A stretch of DNA of 13,956 nucleotides from Ruminococcus sp. (GCA_023667165.1 JAMPAO010000072.1:1-13956); one strand, 5' to 3'; positions 7,020 to 13,728 are shown, numbered from the stretch's first letter. The notes: generated by a model not told the origin, from the sequence alone. Numbers and translations are program-made.

Positions 7020-7565
7020 ATGACCGATATCAACGAAATACTGAAAAGCTATACCCCCTGCAGCGGCGACGAATATGACAACGCTTTGGTATTCGCGCTG
7101 AAAAAATGGATCTCCGACGAGATAAACAATATCCCCGAAAACGGCGTTTATGCCGTGGGAATTAGCCTGAAAAAGGACGGCGCGTCATTTGCCTACAACA
7201 CCGAGGAGCATTTGAAAAACGGAGGCAAAAAATGGGCGCTCTCCGATTGGAAGGAAAAGAGCTTCGGCAGTCCCGACAAGGACGAAAACGTCTACGGCGC
7301 GGTAGATATGTGGCTGAGCTTTAAGGGCTTTTCGGAATGCACGGATAACGAGAACGCCGGATCCGGCTTTATGAAGTGCGCCGTTCTTGCGGTGAGAGAG
7401 CTTAAAAAAGAGGGCATTTTCACCGAAAGGTTCAACAGGGATATCCCCGTTCTTATGTTCTGCGGCTCGGAGGATAAGGCGGAAAATGCGGTGTATACCG
7501 CCGCCGCCAACGATACCGCCCTTTTGGACGGAGATTATTTCGGCGGTTACGGCTTTAAGATATGA
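7020..7565 (+). CDS. Hypothetical cytoplasmic protein, 181 residues, possibly DUF4303-like
   Basis: The gene starts at ATG 7020, 9 bases after GAAAGGA (7004-7010) and 30 bases after proS, and is read in the same direction. Base composition and codon use match its neighbours, and a good ribosome binding site supports a real gene. The protein has no signal peptide or membrane helix. It alternates short helices and strands: a helix-like N-terminus (EYDNALVFALKKWISDEI), a strand with GVYAVGISL, then FAYNTEEHL and KKWALSDWKEKSFG, and a C-terminal part with DIPVLMFCGSEDK. The strand followed by an NTEE-type turn and a Trp-rich segment resembles the uncharacterised DUF4303 group, often found near immunity-type proteins, but I recall this only roughly. 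Function is unknown. Confidence 0.75.
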   Translation: MTDINEILKSYTPCSGDEYDNALVFALKKWISDEINNIPENGVYAVGISLKKDGASFAYNTEEHLKNGGKKWALSDWKEKSFGSPDKDENVYGAVDMWLSFKGFSECTDNENAGSGFMKCAVLAVRELKKEGIFTERFNRDIPVLMFCGSEDKAENAVYTAAANDTALLDGDYFGGYGFKI

Positions 7566-7574
7566 AAAAACATG

Positions 7575-7604
7575 GGACTGTCCGCACATTTTGCGGGGCA
7601 GTCC
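7575..7604. terminator. Hairpin between the 181-residue gene and the MATE gene
   Basis: GGACTG (7575-7580) pairs with CAGTCC (7599-7604), and inner bases TCC/GGG and a CGC/GCG pair extend the stem with one bulge around an AT-rich loop. On the plus strand no T-tract follows, so it is a weak terminator or an RNA-processing hairpin. On the minus strand it is followed by six T (complement of 7565-7570), the shape of a terminator for that strand, though no minus-strand gene is nearby. Confidence 0.45.
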
Positions 7605-7632
7605 TATATACGTATGCAAGGATATGTGATAA

Positions 7633-8988
7633 ATGGAACAAAATGCAGAGAAAAAAAGGGAAATGATGCTCACCGCCCCCGTAGAGGGACTGGTGTGCCG
7701 CATGGCGGTGCCTACCATCATAACAATGCTGATAACCGCTTTTTACAATATGGCGGATACATATTTTGTGGGCAGGCTCGATACGGTGTCCACCGCCGCT
7801 GTGGGACTTGCTTTGCCGCTTATGAACGTTATTCAGGCGATAGGCTTTTTCTTCGGTCACGGCTCGGGAAATTATATGTCCAGAAAGCTGGGCGACGGAG
7901 ATACCGAGGCTGCCGATAAAATGGCGGATACCGCTGTGATGATGTCCCTTGCTTCGGGTACTCTCCTTGCGGCCGCCGGACTTGTCTTCCGCCGCCCTCT
8001 TGCGGTGCTGCTGGGAGCAAACGATCTGCTTATGGAAGGCACGGAGCTGTACGTTTCCCTGCTGCTGCCCGGGATCCCCTTTATAATGACATCCTTTGTG
8101 ATGAACAATCAGCTTCGTTTCAAGGGCAGCGCATATCTCGGCATGATAGGCATGGGCATAGGCTCGGTGCTCAACGTGATACTCGACCCGCTGTTTATCC
8201 TTGTTTTCAATATGCGGATAAAGGGCGCGGCAATAGCCACCGTTATCAGCCAGATAACGGGATTTGTGATACTGCTTAAAATGAGCGGCAGGCTGCCGCT
8301 CAGAAAGCCCAATATCAGCCTTAACGCGGAAACCGTCATTTCGGTGTTCCGTTTCGGCGCGCCCTCGCTGTTCAGACAGGGCATAATGAGCGTCGCCGCC
8401 GTGTGCCTGAGCCATGCGGCGGTAGTGTACGGCGAAGCGGTGATAGCCGCCATATCGGTGGTAAATAAGATAGTAATGGTAGGAGCTTCCGCTGTAATCG
8501 GCTTCGGACAAGGCTTCCAGCCGGTGTGCGGCTTTAATGTGGGCGCGGGAAGATTCGACAGAGTAAAGAAAATGTACATATTCTGCCTAAAGGCATCCAC
8601 GGTATTCATTACAGCATACGGTGCGGCGGTCTTTGTTCTTGCGCCGCAGCTTGTGCGGATATTCCGCGACGACCCCGAGGTCATAGAAGCGGGCATACCG
8701 CTGCTGCGCTTCCAGTGCGTGACCGCGCCGCTGCAGGGCATGATAATCATGACCAATATGCTTGTGCAGAATATGGGAAAGACCCTGTGGGCAAGCATAC
8801 TTGCCATGGCAAGGCAGGGACTGTTCTTTATCCCGCTGGTGTTCCTGCTCCCCTCTTATCTGGGAGTGCTGGGGATACAGCTTACCCAGTCGGCGGCGGA
8901 TCTGCTGACGGCATTGGTGACCCTGCCCATGATGATATACTGCATAAGGACAATGAGCGGCGAAGAAGCAATAAACAACGGCAAATGA
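7633..8988 (+). CDS. MATE-family multidrug/cation antiporter
   Basis: The 451-residue protein is a polytopic inner-membrane exporter that uses a Na+ or H+ gradient to expel organic cations, drugs or metabolites. It shows about 12 hydrophobic segments and the hallmarks of Firmicute MATE proteins: NMADTYFVGRL (about 39-49) at the end of the first helix and FFGHGSGNYMSRKLG (about 75-90), with a comparable second half beginning near FGAPSLFRQG (about 240). Length is usual (440-460), so it is complete. The ATG follows a weak AAGGA (7618-7622) at a spacing of 10. It lies 67 bases after the previous gene with a hairpin between and no clear promoter of its own, so it probably depends on read-through. 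The substrate cannot be read from sequence. Confidence 0.93.
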   Translation: MEQNAEKKREMMLTAPVEGLVCRMAVPTIITMLITAFYNMADTYFVGRLDTVSTAAVGLALPLMNVIQAIGFFFGHGSGNYMSRKLGDGDTEAADKMADTAVMMSLASGTLLAAAGLVFRRPLAVLLGANDLLMEGTELYVSLLLPGIPFIMTSFVMNNQLRFKGSAYLGMIGMGIGSVLNVILDPLFILVFNMRIKGAAIATVISQITGFVILLKMSGRLPLRKPNISLNAETVISVFRFGAPSLFRQGIMSVAAVCLSHAAVVYGEAVIAAISVVNKIVMVGASAVIGFGQGFQPVCGFNVGAGRFDRVKKMYIFCLKASTVFITAYGAAVFVLAPQLVRIFRDDPEVIEAGIPLLRFQCVTAPLQGMIIMTNMLVQNMGKTLWASILAMARQGLFFIPLVFLLPSYLGVLGIQLTQSAADLLTALVTLPMMIYCIRTMSGEEAINNGK

Positions 8989-9015
8989 AAAACGCTTTGA
9001 AATATTTCCCGCCCA

Positions 9016-9036
9016 TTACAAACAAAGCTGTTGTAA
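9016..9036. promoter_or_regulatory. Short inverted repeat over the -35 of the gnat-trkAH promoter
   Basis: TTACAA (9016-9021) and TTGTAA (9031-9036) are inverted repeats with a 9-base spacer, the second arm being the -35 element itself. Six-base arms in AT-rich DNA can arise by chance, so this is only a weak operator candidate. Confidence 0.25.
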
Positions 9037-9059
9037 AACTGATAAAATTATGATATAAT
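9031..9059 (+). promoter_or_regulatory. Sigma-A promoter of the GNAT-trkA-trkH operon
   Basis: TTGTAA (9031-9036), a 17-bp spacer and TATAAT (9054-9059) with extended -10 (TGATATAAT). Transcription should start near 9066, leaving a leader of about 30 bases, too short for a riboswitch. Confidence 0.85.
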
Positions 9060-9096
9060 ATATACGTAAAATCTTCCTTTTTCACGAGGTGACGCA

Positions 9097-9918
9097 ATGA
9101 ATTGCTTTGAGATATTCAAGGAATGCTTTCCGTTTTTTGAATTCGGCGAAAAAATATTCAATACCCTTTCCGATATAGCGGACTGCCGGATCTTTACCCG
9201 TGAGCGGGACGGCAAAGCAGCCGCTTTCGGAGCGGTGCAGGGGAATAATATCCGTCTGCTGTGCGTGCTGCCGCAGTACCGCGGACAGGGGATCGGCGGC
9301 AGCCTCCTGGAGGAAATGGAGGAGCATATAAGCTCGCAAGGCTTTGACAGGGCGGAGATAGGCGGCGTTTCCTCGGAGCTGTTCATAGGCGCGGTATCGG
9401 AAAGCGCGGATTTTTTTGAAAAAAGGGGATATGTCCTTTCGGGCAATATCGCCGAAATGCTCCTTGATACGGATAATTTTTCCCCCGATACCCTCCCTCT
9501 TAACGTCCCCGACGGCGTATCCTTCGGATATTATAACGGCAGCCATGCAGAGCTGGAAAACGCCGTTGCTCGGGTCAAGAATGACTGGGTCCGGTATTTC
9601 CCGTCAAACGAAAATGTTTTCTGCGGCTTCTGCGGAGGAAAGATAGCCTCTTTCTGCAATACCTACGGCAGCGCGGTATGTATGCTGTCCGGAAAGGGGA
9701 GAAAGGTCGGCAGCATAGGCTGCGTGGGTACGCTGCCGGAATACAGGCGCCGGGGCATAGGACTGAAAATGACCGCCCTTGCCGCGTATGATCTGAAAAA
9801 ACAGGGCTGCCGCAGGATATTTATCCATTATACCCATGTGTACGACTGGTACGCAAAGCTGGGCGCCAAGCCGTTCTTATTTGTAAGGCTCGGCGGAAAG
9901 GAGCTGAGGAGATCATGA
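9097..9918 (+). CDS. Tandem GNAT-fold N-acetyltransferase, substrate unknown
   Basis: The 273-residue protein starts at ATG 9097 after GAGGTG (9086-9091). It holds two GNAT-type halves. The first (about 1-135) has an acetyl-CoA site at PQYRGQGIGGS (residues 59-69). The second (about 145-273) has PEYRRRGIG (214-222), fitting the Q/R-x-x-G-x-G/A motif that grips the pyrophosphate, followed by a FIHYTHVYDWYAKLGAKPF-like end typical of the fold. GNAT enzymes move an acetyl group from acetyl-CoA to an amine of a small molecule, peptide or protein. Both motifs look intact, so either half could be active. It is the first gene of the operon and its last codon overlaps the trkA start in ATGA, suggesting translational coupling and a functional tie to potassium uptake. 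That tie is inference. Confidence 0.9.
   Translation: MNCFEIFKECFPFFEFGEKIFNTLSDIADCRIFTRERDGKAAAFGAVQGNNIRLLCVLPQYRGQGIGGSLLEEMEEHISSQGFDRAEIGGVSSELFIGAVSESADFFEKRGYVLSGNIAEMLLDTDNFSPDTLPLNVPDGVSFGYYNGSHAELENAVARVKNDWVRYFPSNENVFCGFCGGKIASFCNTYGSAVCMLSGKGRKVGSIGCVGTLPEYRRRGIGLKMTALAAYDLKKQGCRRIFIHYTHVYDWYAKLGAKPFLFVRLGGKELRRS
9897..9903 (+). promoter_or_regulatory. trkA ribosome binding site within the GNAT gene
   Basis: AAAGGAG (9897-9903) lies 11 bases before ATG 9915, inside the end of the GNAT gene. A second AGGAG (9907-9911) is only 3 bases away, too close to act well alone. Confidence 0.6.
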
Positions 9919-11270
9919 ACATTATCATAGTAGGCTGCGGAAAAGTAGGTCAGGCGCTGGCGGAGCAGCTCAACGACGAGGGGAATAATATCACCATCAT
10001 CGACCTTGTCGCTTCAAGGGTCAACGATATTGCGGGAAGATTTGACGTAATGGGAGTCGTGGGCAACGGTGCAACGCACCTTGTGCAGCAGCAGGCGGAT
10101 ATCGAACACGCCGATCTGCTCATCGCGGTAACAGGCTCGGACGAGCTGAATCTGCTGTGCTGCCTTATTGCAAAAAAAGCCGGCAACTGCCAGACCATCG
10201 CCCGTGTGAGAAATCCCGAATACAGCATAGAAGCTCCTTTCCTCAAAGAGGAGCTGGGTCTGGCAATGGTCATCAACCCCGAATTTGCCGCCGCGCAGGA
10301 GATAGCGCGGGTGCTGCGTTTTCCATCAGCCATTAAGATAGACACCTTTGCCAAGGGCAGAGTGGAGCTTCTGAAATTCAAGCTCCCCGAGGGCTGCAGG
10401 CTGGCAGGCTGCGCAGTCAAGGATATGGGAGGCAAATTCAAATGCGACGTTCTGGTATGCACCGTTGAGCGCGGAAACGACGCGTTTATCGCCAAGGGTG
10501 ATTTTGTTTTCGAGGAAAAGGACGTTATATCCATCGTGGCTTCTCCCCGAAAGGCCAACGATTTTTTCCGCAAAATAGGCTATAAAATAAACTCCGTCAA
10601 GGACGTTATGATAGTAGGCGGCGGCGAGATCGCCCATTATCTTTGCGATATACTTATCAGGGCGGGCATCTCCGTCAAGATCATAGAAAAAAGCGCGGCA
10701 AGGTGCGACGAGCTGTGTGTTCAGCTTCCCGACGCGACCATTATAAACGCGGACGCCGTGGATCAGAATATCCTGCTGGAGGAGGGTCTGGCAGGCTGCG
10801 GAGGCTTTGCGGCTCTTACAAACCTTGACGAGGAGAATATACTGCTTTCCCTGTTTGCAAAAAGCTCCGGCAAGGGCAAGCTGGTGACAAAGATAAACCG
10901 TATCGAATTTGACGACGTTATCAAGCGGCTCGATCTGGATACAATAATCTACCCCAAAAACCTTACCTCCGACATGATAGTGAGATACGTCAGGGCGATG
11001 AAAAACACCATCGGCAGCAATGTGGAAACGCTGTATAATATCATCAAGGGCAAGGTGGAGGCGGCGGAGTTTATCGTAAAGGAAAATTCCCCCATTGCGG
11101 GAGTGCCGCTTATGGAGCTGAAATTCAAAAAGAACGTGCTGATCGCCGCGGTTCTGAGAGAGCGCAGGGTCATTATCCCGCGAGGAAACGACATCATTCA
11201 GCCGGGAGACGCCGTGGTGGTGGTTTCCGATTTAATGCAGCTCCACGATATAACCGATATTCTCAAATGA
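9915..11270 (+). CDS. trkA: Trk system potassium uptake protein TrkA (two RCK units)
   Basis: TrkA is the cytoplasmic nucleotide-binding ring that gates the TrkH potassium channel in response to NAD(H) or ATP/ADP. The 451-residue protein has the usual double layout: first RCK/TrkA-N domain with GCGKVG (7-12) and the acidic end of strand 2 in TIIDL, a TrkA-C domain (about 135-215), a second TrkA-N starting at VGGGEIA (235-240) and a second TrkA-C at the end (about 370-451). In the second glycine motif the last Gly is Ala, a common change that may weaken nucleotide binding there. It overlaps the GNAT gene by 4 bases and precedes trkH by 16 bases, so the three form one operon. Confidence 0.96.
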   Translation: MNIIIVGCGKVGQALAEQLNDEGNNITIIDLVASRVNDIAGRFDVMGVVGNGATHLVQQQADIEHADLLIAVTGSDELNLLCCLIAKKAGNCQTIARVRNPEYSIEAPFLKEELGLAMVINPEFAAAQEIARVLRFPSAIKIDTFAKGRVELLKFKLPEGCRLAGCAVKDMGGKFKCDVLVCTVERGNDAFIAKGDFVFEEKDVISIVASPRKANDFFRKIGYKINSVKDVMIVGGGEIAHYLCDILIRAGISVKIIEKSAARCDELCVQLPDATIINADAVDQNILLEEGLAGCGGFAALTNLDEENILLSLFAKSSGKGKLVTKINRIEFDDVIKRLDLDTIIYPKNLTSDMIVRYVRAMKNTIGSNVETLYNIIKGKVEAAEFIVKENSPIAGVPLMELKFKKNVLIAAVLRERRVIIPRGNDIIQPGDAVVVVSDLMQLHDITDILK

Positions 11271-11286
11271 TCTCAGAGGGATATAT

Positions 11287-12720
11287 ATGAATTTCAAAAT
11301 GATAAGAAATATTCTTGGCTGGATGCTGATATTTGAGGCTCTGTTCATGCTCGTACCCATATTTACGGCGGCGTTTTACGGGGAAAAGGAAATATTTCCC
11401 TTTCTTGCTTCCGCAGCCGTATGCCTTTTGTGCGGTGCGGCTTCGACGGTGAAAAAGCCGGAAAACAAAGCTCTGTACTCCAGAGAGGGTTATGTTATCG
11501 TGTCGCTTAGCTGGATAATGCTGAGCCTTTTCGGAGCGCTGCCGTTCTATTTGTCGGGAGCGATCCCCTCCTTTGCGGACGCGCTTTTCGAATCCGCTTC
11601 GGGGTTCACCACTACGGGGGCAACGATACTTTCCGCCGTGGAGGATCTGCCGAGGTCGATACTCATGTGGCGCAGCTTTACCCATTGGGTGGGGGGCATG
11701 GGCGTACTGGTTTTTGTAATGGCGTTCATACCCTTAAGCGGCGGGCAGAATATGCATATCATGAAAGCCGAGAGTACGGGACCTTCGGTGAGCAAGCTCG
11801 TGCCGAGGGTCAAAACCACCGCGCTTATACTCTATTCGATATATTTCGTGCTTACCTTTCTCGAGTTCATACTTCTGCTTTTCGGGGGAATGAGCGTGTT
11901 TGAGGCTCTCAACACCGCGTTTTCCACCGCAGGCACGGGAGGCTTCGGCTTCAGAAACGACAGTATGGGCAGCTTTTCGCCTTATATCCAGATAGTGGTG
12001 ACGGTTTTCATGCTGATGTTCTCGGTAAATTTCGGCTCGTATTATCTTGCGATAACGGGCAGGCTGAAAGAAGCGGTAAATACGGAGCTGCTCGTGTTCC
12101 TAAGCGTAGTGACCGTTTCATCGGCGGTGATAACGTTTAATGTGCGGGGAATGTTCGGAACGCTTTCCGAGGCGGTAAGGAACGTGGTGTTCACGGTGTC
12201 CTCCATAATGTCCTCAACGGGATTTTCCACGGCGGATTTCGATCTGTGGCCGGAGCTTTCGCGCACGATAATAGTCATGCTCATGTTCATAGGCGCGTGC
12301 GCGGGCAGTACGGGAGGCGGGATAAAGGTATCACGTATAATCATACTTTTCAAGAGCATGGCAAAGGAGCTGGAGGTAATGATCCACTCCAAGCAGGTCA
12401 AGAAAATAAAGCTGGATTCGCATTTCATAGAGCATGAAACGGTGCGTTCGGTGAATGTATATATAATCTGCTATATCCTTATCTTTGCGATATCGCTTAT
12501 TTTCGTTTCCTTTGAAAATCACGACCTTATAACCAATTTCACCTCTGTGACCACCTGTATAAATAATATGGGGCCGGGACTTGCGCTTACGGGACCCACG
12601 CAGAATTTCGGGTTTTTCTCCGTACCCACAAAAATGGTGCTGATATTTGATATGATAGCGGGCAGACTGGAGCTGTTCCCCATGCTGCTGCTGTTCTCCC
12701 CCGCCACATGGAAGAAATAA
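11287..12720 (+). CDS. trkH: Trk system potassium channel subunit TrkH
   Basis: TrkH is the membrane pore of the Trk potassium uptake system. The 477-residue protein has many hydrophobic segments and four pore-loop repeats with selectivity-filter glycines: Gly106 in SGFTTTG, Gly216 in AGTGGFG, Gly312 in SSTGFST and Gly429 in NNMGPGL. The family ending GRLELFPMLLLFSPATWKK is complete, so the C-terminus is intact. ATG 11287 follows AGAGGG (11275-11280) with a spacing of 6. It is the last gene of the operon and needs TrkA for control; both lie together, as expected. No c-di-AMP riboswitch is visible upstream of the operon, so regulation of expression by that route is not supported; c-di-AMP could still bind the TrkA-C domains, which the sequence alone does not show. 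Confidence 0.96.
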   Translation: MNFKMIRNILGWMLIFEALFMLVPIFTAAFYGEKEIFPFLASAAVCLLCGAASTVKKPENKALYSREGYVIVSLSWIMLSLFGALPFYLSGAIPSFADALFESASGFTTTGATILSAVEDLPRSILMWRSFTHWVGGMGVLVFVMAFIPLSGGQNMHIMKAESTGPSVSKLVPRVKTTALILYSIYFVLTFLEFILLLFGGMSVFEALNTAFSTAGTGGFGFRNDSMGSFSPYIQIVVTVFMLMFSVNFGSYYLAITGRLKEAVNTELLVFLSVVTVSSAVITFNVRGMFGTLSEAVRNVVFTVSSIMSSTGFSTADFDLWPELSRTIIVMLMFIGACAGSTGGGIKVSRIIILFKSMAKELEVMIHSKQVKKIKLDSHFIEHETVRSVNVYIICYILIFAISLIFVSFENHDLITNFTSVTTCINNMGPGLALTGPTQNFGFFSVPTKMVLIFDMIAGRLELFPMLLLFSPATWKK

Positions 12721-12780
12721 AAAAACAGCAAAATCAAAACCAAAACAAGAACAAAACTAAAACAAGAACAAACAGTGTAA
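12721..12780. repeat. A-rich low-complexity stretch with a 17-bp direct repeat
   Basis: Right after trkH the DNA is almost all A and C on the plus strand. AAAACAAGAACAAA occurs at 12742-12755 and again at 12759-12772, a 17-bp step. Such DNA may be bent or unstructured and could arise by slippage; no coding or regulatory role is evident. Confidence 0.6.
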
Positions 12781-12794
12781 GGCAAAAGTTTCGC

Positions 12795-12862
12795 CAGCCT
12801 TTTCAAAGGCTGTGGGGGTCGAGGGGGCAAAGCCCCTCGCGGGTTCAAGGGCAGCGCCCTTG
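12795..12862. repeat. Three consecutive GC-rich hairpins, probable dispersed intergenic repeat
   Basis: Three perfect inverted repeats follow each other: CAGCCTTT/AAAGGCTG (12795-12802/12805-12812), CGAGGGG/CCCCTCG (12820-12826/12833-12839) and CAAGGGC/GCCCTTG (12846-12852/12856-12862). From memory, this order of AAAGGCTG, a G-rich stretch, AAAGCCCCTCG and GCAGCGCCCTTG recurs between genes in many Clostridia, so it is probably a copy of a non-autonomous dispersed repeat. Copy number in this genome cannot be judged from the window. Confidence 0.6.
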
Positions 12863-12891
12863 CGGTCAGATCGGATATGCGCCGAAACGAA

Positions 12892-12985
12892 AAAATGCCG
12901 CCCGACCAAAAAAGGATAACAAAAAAACTTACCGTGAAGAATATCAATGAAAAACATTTAATATCGGGCGGCATTTTGATTTTTT
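12892..12985. terminator. Long-loop inverted repeat, probable bidirectional terminator after trkH
   Basis: AAAATGCCGCCCGA (12892-12905) is the exact reverse complement of TCGGGCGGCATTTT (12964-12977), enclosing 58 AT-rich bases. The GC-rich stem runs into T-tracts on both strands: TTTT-GA-TTTTTT on the plus strand (12974-12985) and six T on the minus strand (complement of 12890-12895). This suits a terminator between convergent genes. The loop is far larger than usual, so an insertion into the loop or a structured RNA is also possible. Confidence 0.5.
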
Positions 12986-13010
12986 GAAATGCGGGCATTT
13001 CAAAAAATCA
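12977..13010. repeat. Perfect 16-bp inverted repeat with a 2-base centre
   Basis: TGATTTTTTGAAATGC (12977-12992) and GCATTTCAAAAAATCA (12995-13010) are exact reverse complements separated by GG. It begins on the last base of the preceding inverted repeat, so the two stems would stack. Neither strand gives a T-tract after the stem, so it is not an ordinary terminator. As DNA it could extrude as a cruciform or be a dimer binding site. Confidence 0.7.
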
Positions 13011-13011
13011 A

Positions 13012-13023
13012 CGCCGTAAGGCG
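13012..13023. repeat. Small hairpin with a GNRA-type loop
   Basis: CGCC (13012-13015) pairs with GGCG (13020-13023) around GTAA, a stable tetraloop in RNA. It is wedged between the 16-bp inverted repeat and the 17-bp tandem array. Confidence 0.45.
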
Positions 13024-13108
13024 GAGGGTAACGTATATACGAGGGTAACGTATATACGAGGGTAACGAACATACGAGGGTAACGTATATACGAGAGTAAC
13101 GCAAATAC
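13024..13108. repeat. Five tandem copies of a 17-bp palindrome-bearing unit
   Basis: Copies start at 13024, 13041, 13058, 13075 and 13092. Copies 1, 2 and 4 are identical (GAGGGTAACGTATATAC); copy 3 differs in the CGTAT part (GAACATAC) and copy 5 at four positions (GAGAGTAACGCAAATAC). With the next G each intact copy carries the 10-bp palindrome CGTATATACG, at 13032-13041, 13049-13058 and 13083-13092. Two neighbouring palindromes can also form a 10-bp stem with a 7-base loop. No spacers of differing sequence lie between copies, so this is not CRISPR. The unit is not a multiple of 3 and is not coding. Function unknown. Confidence 0.9.
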
Positions 13109-13137
13109 GAAAATAAAAACATTACCCGCAAAAACAA

Positions 13138-13168
13138 TTATCCCCGCGCTGATTGAACGCGGGGATAA
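13138..13168 (-). terminator. Rho-independent terminator of the minus-strand zinc-ribbon gene
   Basis: TTATCCCCGCG (13138-13148) is the exact reverse complement of CGCGGGGATAA (13158-13168), an 11-bp stem with a 9-base loop. Read on the minus strand, it lies about 24 bases after the stop of the zinc-ribbon gene and runs into TTGTTTTT. Confidence 0.85.
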
Positions 13169-13191
13169 CCTTTAAATATCAATTATAAATT

Positions 13192-13719
13192 TCAGTTATT
13201 GTCGTAGCCGCTGTAGCCGCCCTCGGGAGCGGAGGGATCGGCGCTGTCGTTCTTTACGACCTCGATGTTGATAGCCGCGCCGCCGTCCTCGCCTGTGACC
13301 TCAACGGTGTCCTCGTGGTCAATGACCTCTTCCGAGGGGGTATTCTCCTCGATGGTAACGGGGTCGGGTCTGTTGATCTTAGCGCCGCATTTGCCGCAGA
13401 ACGCGTTGTCGTCGGGAATCTCCGCGCCGCAGACCTCGCAGACGTTCACGCGCCTGAGCGCTCTTACCTGTGCTTTAAGGCTTTCGATAAGCTCGGTTTT
13501 TTCATCGGCTTTTTCAAAAAGTTCCCTCATGGTATCGCAGCAGGGATTGTTCCTGTTGTTCTCGTAATATTTTCTGCCGATCTCGCAGTAAAGCTCCGTG
13601 AGAGCCTTTTCCTCTGTGGTGATCTTCAGATTGGTCTTGACGATATCCGTTCCCTGCTTGGTCTTTTCGCCTACAGCCTTACCTGTATTGTTAATGGTTT
13701 CAACAAGTTTTTCAAACAT
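13192..13719 (-). CDS. Coiled-coil and zinc-ribbon protein, function unknown
   Basis: The 175-residue protein starts at ATG (13719-13717), 9 bases after GGGAGG, under its own promoter. The N-terminal part (about 1-90) is helical and charged, with an amphipathic start and a heptad-like stretch (DTMRELFEKADEKTELIESLKAQVRALRR), so it probably forms a coiled coil. A zinc ribbon follows: Cys94-x2-Cys97 and Cys108-x2-Cys111, in CEVCGAEIPDDNAFCGKCG. The acidic Gly/Ser-rich tail (about 115-175) looks disordered. There is no signal peptide or membrane helix, so it is cytoplasmic. Two further cysteines at 60-61 could add a site. Small proteins of this make-up are common in Clostridia and have no assigned role. 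It points towards trkH and shares no operon. Confidence 0.85.
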   Translation of the reverse strand: MFEKLVETINNTGKAVGEKTKQGTDIVKTNLKITTEEKALTELYCEIGRKYYENNRNNPCCDTMRELFEKADEKTELIESLKAQVRALRRVNVCEVCGAEIPDDNAFCGKCGAKINRPDPVTIEENTPSEEVIDHEDTVEVTGEDGGAAINIEVVKNDSADPSAPEGGYSGYDNN

Positions 13720-13728
13720 AGTGCTTTT

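Noticed and set aside
7555..8511. 318-codon open frame on the minus strand opposite the MATE gene
   Set aside because: Same reason: an antisense shadow rich in His, Tyr and Arg with no family resemblance, against a clear membrane transporter.
9060..9096. c-di-AMP (ydaO-type) riboswitch for the trk operon
   Set aside because: The leader is only about 30 bases, far too short for the known structure.
12708..12950. 80-codon plus-strand frame and overlapping minus-strand frames in the gap after trkH
   Set aside because: They run through A-rich and hairpin repeats, have low-complexity or repeat-derived sequence and lack ribosome binding sites.
12877..12987. 36-codon basic peptide frame starting MRRNEKMPPD that spans the long-loop inverted repeat
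   Set aside because: No ribosome binding site before either possible ATG, and the bases are explained by the inverted repeats. A real peptide is not excluded but not supported.
12892..13010. Retron or group II intron RNA
   Set aside because: No reverse transcriptase gene lies nearby and the pairing pattern does not match these RNAs.
13024..13108. CRISPR array
   Set aside because: The 17-bp units are directly adjacent with no unique spacers, and no cas genes are present.
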